A stretch of DNA of 10,874 nt from positions 1-10,874 of the forward strand of contig JAEYLA010000286.1 in assembly GCA_023461495.1 (NCBI GenBank), given 5' to 3'. The position numbers and the translations under genes were made by a program. This document shows, in pieces, positions 8,258 through 10,874 of this stretch. The DNA comes from Bacillota bacterium (lineage in GTDB: Bacteria > Bacillota > Clostridia > Christensenellales > CAG-138). Numbering within the stretch: position 1 is the first letter of the stretch; each line of letters opens with the position of its first letter. The notes below the pieces were generated by a model. The model saw nothing but the letters and a program-made list of their open reading frames with translations, searched no databases and was not told where the DNA came from.

Positions 8258-9904
8258 ATGAAACTGCATCGCAAACTCTGCGCTCCCATATGTGCAATTC
8301 TTTTTATCTGCACCGCGACAGGATGCGCTGCGCAGCCCAATATGGCTGTTCCCAATCCGGCTTCCACTCCTGCGATAGTTACTCCCGCCCCATCTTTTAC
8401 GCCTACACCGCCAATTGAAACGACGGATACTTTGGTGCAATCCGCCAAAGAAAAATTGGCAAAAGGGGAGAAGGCGGCGGCGCTTTCCCTCATTGCGCAG
8501 GCAATGAAAAGGGAAGGTTCCGCCCCCAAACAGGAAGAATTGCGGGAACTCTGGTGGAACAGCATGGCCGATGTTACGGACGTTCCCAAGGAAGCACTCA
8601 CGGAGGATGAACTTAAGGCCCTGTCTGCCGTAGCGTATCTTGTTTCCTTTACGGATTGTTTTTTTGATGCGCGGGAGCTGAGCAAAGAACAGCTTCTCAT
8701 ACCACTTTATATTTATTACGGCATCCCCATGCATTTGCCGCTGTATTCGAGGCCGGGCTGGAACACGGTTTCTTTTCAGGGCGCTTATCCGCCGGATGGC
8801 GAAATCGATGAGGGCGCTTGCTACATGTCTGCCGGGAAAGCAAACGAGTTTGTAAAGCAATTGCTCGGGATAGACATCCCGGAATTGGAAGCGGGCGGGC
8901 AGTTTGGAAGTGAAATCGTATGCAAAGACGGGGTGTATACCGTAGTCTGGAACGATATCCAAATGGGTGATTTTCTAGTTTCAGGATACCGGTATTTAGG
9001 GGATGGCTTGTTTTACGTTGACTTTGACTGGGATACTTCTTCCACGCCCGGTCCGGATGAAAATCACGGTATTAAGCAGGACGTGAGGCGCTTAGTCGTC
9101 CGGCGTTCCTCCTCCGCGTGGGGATTCACCGTAGTTTCCAAACTGGAGGATGAGAACGGGGAAGTTACCCTTCCCGATGTTTCCCGGCCCGAGGGGGTGA
9201 CACATTTTATCAACCGGCCCGCATTCTATGATGAACAGCAGCATATCAATGCGCGCGCCACCAAATGGCTGAAACAAAGAATGGAGAAAGATATCACACA
9301 GCAGGAAATCAACGCCTTGGAAAGTAAGAAACTGAACGACCTTGCCGGCAGGGTTTCTTATATCGACACCTATTTTCACCCTGATGAGCTTGAAAAATGG
9401 GATAGGCTTTCCATCGTGTACAGTTACTATCATCAGGCATTTTATGAGGAACTGCCTTCTCCTCCGGATGACATAGGGGAGTATCAATTATCCCTTTCTT
9501 CTAAAAAAGCATCCGCGCTGGTTCGCAGTGTCATCAACATGGATATCCCGGATGCGAATGCGGACTATTGTGATGAATATGAGCGGATCATTTGCAAAGA
9601 CGGCACGTACTACATATGGTCCGGTGATCCGGAATACCCGGAGTATTACTTGAGCGCATACCAGTATCTTGGCGATGATATATTCTATCTTTCCTTTGAT
9701 GTGGATGACAGATGGATGGCTGGGGCGTCAATCTACGCGAAAGGGATCGTTGCCGACAACTACAGGTTAGTGGTCAAACGCTCCAACTCTGAATGGGGGT
9801 TCACCGTGCTTTCAAAGCTGAAGGATGGGAATGAAACCATCTTGCCGGACGCTTTTCCCCCGCCGAAGTATCCTATCGCTTATGAACAGAGAAAGTTAAC
9901 GTAA
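8258..9904 (+). CDS. Putative lipoprotein with duplicated unknown domain
   Basis: A 548-residue predicted surface lipoprotein; I do not recognise the family. Residues 1-22 form a signal peptide (basic MKLHRK, hydrophobic core), and ATGC is a near-consensus lipobox with Cys23 as lipid anchor. A short Pro/Thr-rich tether follows, then a helical stretch at about 62-108 (AKEKLAKGEKAAALSLIAQAM) that looks TPR-like. The rest is two divergent copies of one domain, about 114-312 and 344-540. Matched landmarks are VSFTDCFF/VSYIDTYF, IVCKDGVY/IICKDGTY, YRYLGDGLFYVDFD/YQYLGDDIFYLSFD and LVVRRSSSAWGFTVVSKL/LVVKRSNSEWGFTVLSKL. Copies are rich in Trp, Tyr and Asp and look beta-rich. The start has a GAAAGGG ribosome site. 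It lies 45 bp after the NlpC/P60 gene with no terminator between, so it may anchor, assist or restrain that hydrolase. This is inferred from adjacency only; B. subtilis IseA is a known inhibitor of such enzymes, but I see no evident similarity to it. Confidence 0.8.
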   Translation: MKLHRKLCAPICAILFICTATGCAAQPNMAVPNPASTPAIVTPAPSFTPTPPIETTDTLVQSAKEKLAKGEKAAALSLIAQAMKREGSAPKQEELRELWWNSMADVTDVPKEALTEDELKALSAVAYLVSFTDCFFDARELSKEQLLIPLYIYYGIPMHLPLYSRPGWNTVSFQGAYPPDGEIDEGACYMSAGKANEFVKQLLGIDIPELEAGGQFGSEIVCKDGVYTVVWNDIQMGDFLVSGYRYLGDGLFYVDFDWDTSSTPGPDENHGIKQDVRRLVVRRSSSAWGFTVVSKLEDENGEVTLPDVSRPEGVTHFINRPAFYDEQQHINARATKWLKQRMEKDITQQEINALESKKLNDLAGRVSYIDTYFHPDELEKWDRLSIVYSYYHQAFYEELPSPPDDIGEYQLSLSSKKASALVRSVINMDIPDANADYCDEYERIICKDGTYYIWSGDPEYPEYYLSAYQYLGDDIFYLSFDVDDRWMAGASIYAKGIVADNYRLVVKRSNSEWGFTVLSKLKDGNETILPDAFPPPKYPIAYEQRKLT

Positions 9905-9934
9905 GCGCTATTTGGAATTAGTAAAACCTGCAAA

Positions 9935-9969
9935 AGGCTCCGCATTTCTTATTCAGAAATGCGGAGCCT
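9935..9969. terminator. Bidirectional intrinsic terminator
   Basis: AGGCTCCGCATTTCT and AGAAATGCGGAGCCT form a perfect 15-bp stem with a TATTC loop. On the - strand it is followed by TTTTGCAGGTTTT, a good terminator for the XRE gene that ends at 9990. On the + strand it is followed by the weaker CATATATTT and would end the lipoprotein transcript. Confidence 0.85.
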
Positions 9970-9989
9970 CATATATTTGCCGGGCTTTG

Positions 9990-10196
9990 TTAACCTTTTT
10001 CGTTTGTTCTCCCCAAAATATAATCGACGCTGCACTGATAGTAATCTGCCAAGATTACCAGAAACCGGCTTGGGATCTCGCGCTTGCCCGTCTCGTAGGT
10101 GCTGTAAACGCGCTGGTCGATTCCGAGTAAATCAGCAATTTCTTTTTGCGCCTTATCATGATCTTCCCTCAAATCCTTCAGCCGCCGGTAGTACAT
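9990..10196 (-). CDS. XRE-family helix-turn-helix regulator
   Basis: A small cytoplasmic DNA-binding protein of 68 residues, essentially one Cro/C1-type HTH domain. Gln17-Leu24 and Asp27-Glu35 fit helices 2 and 3, and the YETGKREIPSRFLVILADYYQCSVDYILGRT stretch is typical of short XRE regulators in Clostridia, mobile elements and their derivatives (within it, GKREIP at 37-42 and DYILGRT at 58-64). The ATG at 10196 is preferred over a GTG at 10199 because the GAGGTG ribosome site (10204-10209) is then seven bases away. It is divergently transcribed from an 86-residue gene. Two inverted repeats in the 95-bp space between them are likely operators, so it probably represses itself and the divergent gene. 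The segment has no dimerisation or ligand domain beyond the HTH. Target range is unknown; genome defence, prophage remnant or local toxin-antitoxin-like control are all possible. Confidence 0.88.
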   Translation of the reverse strand: MYYRRLKDLREDHDKAQKEIADLLGIDQRVYSTYETGKREIPSRFLVILADYYQCSVDYILGRTNEKG

Positions 10197-10215
10197 CACA
10201 ATTCACCTCGTAATC

Positions 10216-10221
10216 ATTATG
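10216..10221 (-). promoter_or_regulatory. Possible -10 of the XRE gene
   Basis: CATAAT on the - strand (four or five bases like TATAAT) lies about 20 bases before the XRE start codon, just downstream of the inverted repeat at 10224-10241. I see no convincing -35 at the right distance. If real, a protein bound at that repeat would block it. Confidence 0.3.
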
Positions 10222-10223
10222 TC

Positions 10224-10241
10224 TACTATCAAAAGATAGTA
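10224..10241. promoter_or_regulatory. Operator-like inverted repeat O1
   Basis: TACTATC and GATAGTA are perfect 7-bp arms around AAAA. It shares the ACTAT/ATAGT half-sites and overall 16-bp core with the repeat at 10250-10265, with centres 25 bp apart. It is closer to the XRE gene, so it may control that side. XRE binding is inferred from position. Confidence 0.65.
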
Positions 10242-10270
10242 TTGATTTTACTATTGTTCGATAGTAAAAT
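10242..10270 (+). promoter_or_regulatory. Promoter of the 86-residue gene
   Basis: TTGATT (10242-10247) and TAAAAT (10265-10270) are separated by 17 bases, a good vegetative promoter. It coincides with the second inverted repeat, so a bound repressor would exclude RNA polymerase. The start codon is 21 bases after the -10. Confidence 0.65.
10245..10270. promoter_or_regulatory. Operator-like inverted repeat O2
   Basis: ATTTTACTAT and ATAGTAAAAT are perfect 10-bp arms around TGTTCG. The core matches O1. It occupies the spacer and -10 of the + strand promoter. A further ATAGT half-site lies at 10269-10273. Confidence 0.7.
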
Positions 10271-10278
10271 AGTTTTAA

Positions 10279-10284
10279 GAGGTG
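10279..10284 (+). promoter_or_regulatory. Ribosome binding site of the 86-residue gene
   Basis: GAGGTG lies seven bases before the ATG at 10292. The same motif and spacing precede the divergent XRE gene. This strongly supports translation of this short gene. Confidence 0.75.
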
Positions 10285-10291
10285 ATAAACA

Positions 10292-10552
10292 ATGCCGCAT
10301 TACCGTACAGAAAAACAGGTTCCTTGGCCGGCAATTCTGCATGTACTGCGTTGGCATCTAAAAATGAAGATGCGCGATTACAGGCATTCCAAGTGTTTGC
10401 AAAATGGATTTTCTGAAAAGAGCGGTATCGAAGCCGCCCAAAATTTCGTGATGGAAAGTTATCAAAGTTATCGCGCCTTACGGGACTTTCTGGGCTATCA
10501 TATAAAAACCAAGCTTGAGAGAGAAGCCATGGAACTGATACGAAGTAAATAG
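10292..10552 (+). CDS. Small protein of unknown function, divergent from XRE regulator
   Basis: An 86-residue basic protein that I do not recognise. There is no signal peptide or clear membrane segment. The N-terminal third is rich in Trp, His, Arg and Lys (VPWPAILHVLRWHLKMKMRD), the middle is polar, and the C-terminal part, about 50-85, is probably helical (SYRALRDFLGYH, then IKTKLEREAMELIRSK). The gene is credible because a consensus-like promoter, an operator, a GAGGTG ribosome site and a strong downstream hairpin all fit it. It shares its control region with the XRE gene, so it is probably kept silent by that repressor. A toxin, an accessory regulator or an element-borne regulator target are all possible; nothing in the sequence decides. 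An antisense frame over it lacks these signals. Confidence 0.65.
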   Translation: MPHYRTEKQVPWPAILHVLRWHLKMKMRDYRHSKCLQNGFSEKSGIEAAQNFVMESYQSYRALRDFLGYHIKTKLEREAMELIRSK

Positions 10553-10561
10553 AAAGACTTA

Positions 10562-10590
10562 GCTCCGCCTTCCATGCAGGAAGGCGGAGC
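10562..10590. terminator. Terminator hairpin between convergent genes
   Basis: GCTCCGCCTTCC and GGAAGGCGGAGC form a perfect 12-bp stem with an ATGCA loop, nine bases after the small gene's stop. Only CCCTTT follows on the + strand, so the T-run is weak. It could also stop pheT transcripts arriving on the - strand. The GCTCCGC arm start is shared with the hairpin at 9935-9969. Confidence 0.7.
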
Positions 10591-10635
10591 CCTTTACACC
10601 AAATCAATGAACTTCCGAAGAGATTTCCTCCACAA

Positions 10636-10670
10636 TTAGCCCTTAACCGTTAACCATTAGCCATTACTCA
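10636..10670 (-). repeat. Degenerate heptamer tandem repeat at the pheT stop
   Basis: Five consecutive 7-base units, TTAGCCC, TTAACCG, TTAACCA, TTAGCCA and TTACTCA on the + strand, the last being diverged. On the pheT strand they read as TGGYTAA-like units starting with the TGA stop codon. Because seven is not a multiple of three, the TAA triplets fall in all frames in turn. Confidence 0.65.
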
Positions 10671-10874
10671 TGCCCTGAGCTTGGCGCCTGCCGCTTCCAA
10701 CGAAGCGAGAATGGCCTTGACGGACGCCGTGATCTCCTCATCGTTCAACGTCCTGTCCTCCGCGCGCAGCGTGAAGGAATAGGCCATGCTCTTCTTGCCT
10801 GCGGGTACCGTGCCGCCGCGGAACACATCAAACAGCTCCGCCTGTTCCACAAGTACGCCCACGGGAAGGTCGTT
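10668..10874 (-). CDS. pheT: Phenylalanyl-tRNA synthetase beta subunit, C-terminal end (partial)
   Basis: The last 68 residues of PheT; the gene continues beyond the right edge. PheT pairs with PheS as an alpha2beta2 enzyme that charges tRNA-Phe in the cytoplasm. The visible part is the FDX-ACB (anticodon-binding) domain that closes all bacterial PheT proteins. Landmarks are ELFDVFRGGTVPAGKKSMAYSF and RAEDRTLNDEEITASVKAIL, matching the family pattern SVELFDVYxGxxIPxGKKSLAxxxxFRxxDRTLTDEEV. The stop is TGA at 10668-10670. It converges on the 86-residue gene with a 115-bp gap holding a heptamer array and a hairpin. GC-rich codon use returns here, like the gyrase genes. The 5' end, any T-box leader and pheS lie outside the window. 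Confidence 0.93.
   Translation of the reverse strand, partial: NDLPVGVLVEQAELFDVFRGGTVPAGKKSMAYSFTLRAEDRTLNDEEITASVKAILASLEAAGAKLRA

Noticed and set aside
8219..8962. A 247-codon antisense frame over the lipoprotein gene
   Set aside because: The + strand protein has a signal peptide, lipobox and internal duplication; the antisense product has none of these.
9912..10213. Two short + strand frames over the XRE gene
   Set aside because: They overlap a clear HTH gene, cross its terminator or ribosome site, and have no ribosome sites of their own.
10275..10607. A 110-codon antisense frame over the 86-residue gene
   Set aside because: It would read through the terminator hairpin. The + strand gene has a promoter, operator and ribosome site that fit.

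Overview
The window looks like a chromosomal segment of a Gram-positive Firmicute, most likely a moderately GC-rich gut-type Clostridia. The evidence is the adjacent gyrB-gyrA pair, Gram-positive-style gyrase sequences, AGGAGG-like ribosome sites, a short Clostridia-type XRE regulator, and G/C-rich palindromes between genes. This placement is inferred from sequence style; no database search was possible.

Positions 1-6238 hold three GC-rich housekeeping genes on the + strand: gyrB, gyrA and a CCA-adding tRNA nucleotidyltransferase. The two gaps between them (1989-2173 and 4673-4786) are packed with hairpins. Each gap holds one copy of a structured repeat of about 60 bp. The copies are in opposite orientation and therefore bracket gyrA. 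Several of their differences keep base pairing, which suggests the fold matters.

Positions 6239-10552 are lower in GC and look accessory. First comes a probable two-gene unit on the + strand. It encodes a peptidoglycan-binding NlpC/P60 hydrolase with no signal peptide and a Pro/Thr-rich hinge, followed by a lipoprotein made of two divergent copies of a domain I do not recognise. An 18-bp perfect palindrome lies at their junction. Next is a compact regulatory module: a 68-residue XRE repressor on the - strand and an 86-residue protein of unknown function on the + strand. They are divergently transcribed across two ACTAT/ATAGT inverted repeats, one of which covers a good promoter for the small protein. 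Strong hairpin terminators sit at both ends of this module.

Positions 10668-10874 hold the 3' end of pheT (phenylalanyl-tRNA synthetase beta subunit) on the - strand, running off the window. A degenerate heptamer array starts exactly at its stop codon and places stop codons in all three frames.

The gyrase subunits work together to introduce negative supercoils. The CCA enzyme matures tRNA. A link between the hydrolase and the lipoprotein (cell-wall cutting plus a surface partner or regulator) is inferred only from adjacency. No stretch longer than 300 bases lacks a gene. I saw no rRNA, tRNA, CRISPR array, transposase or integrase.
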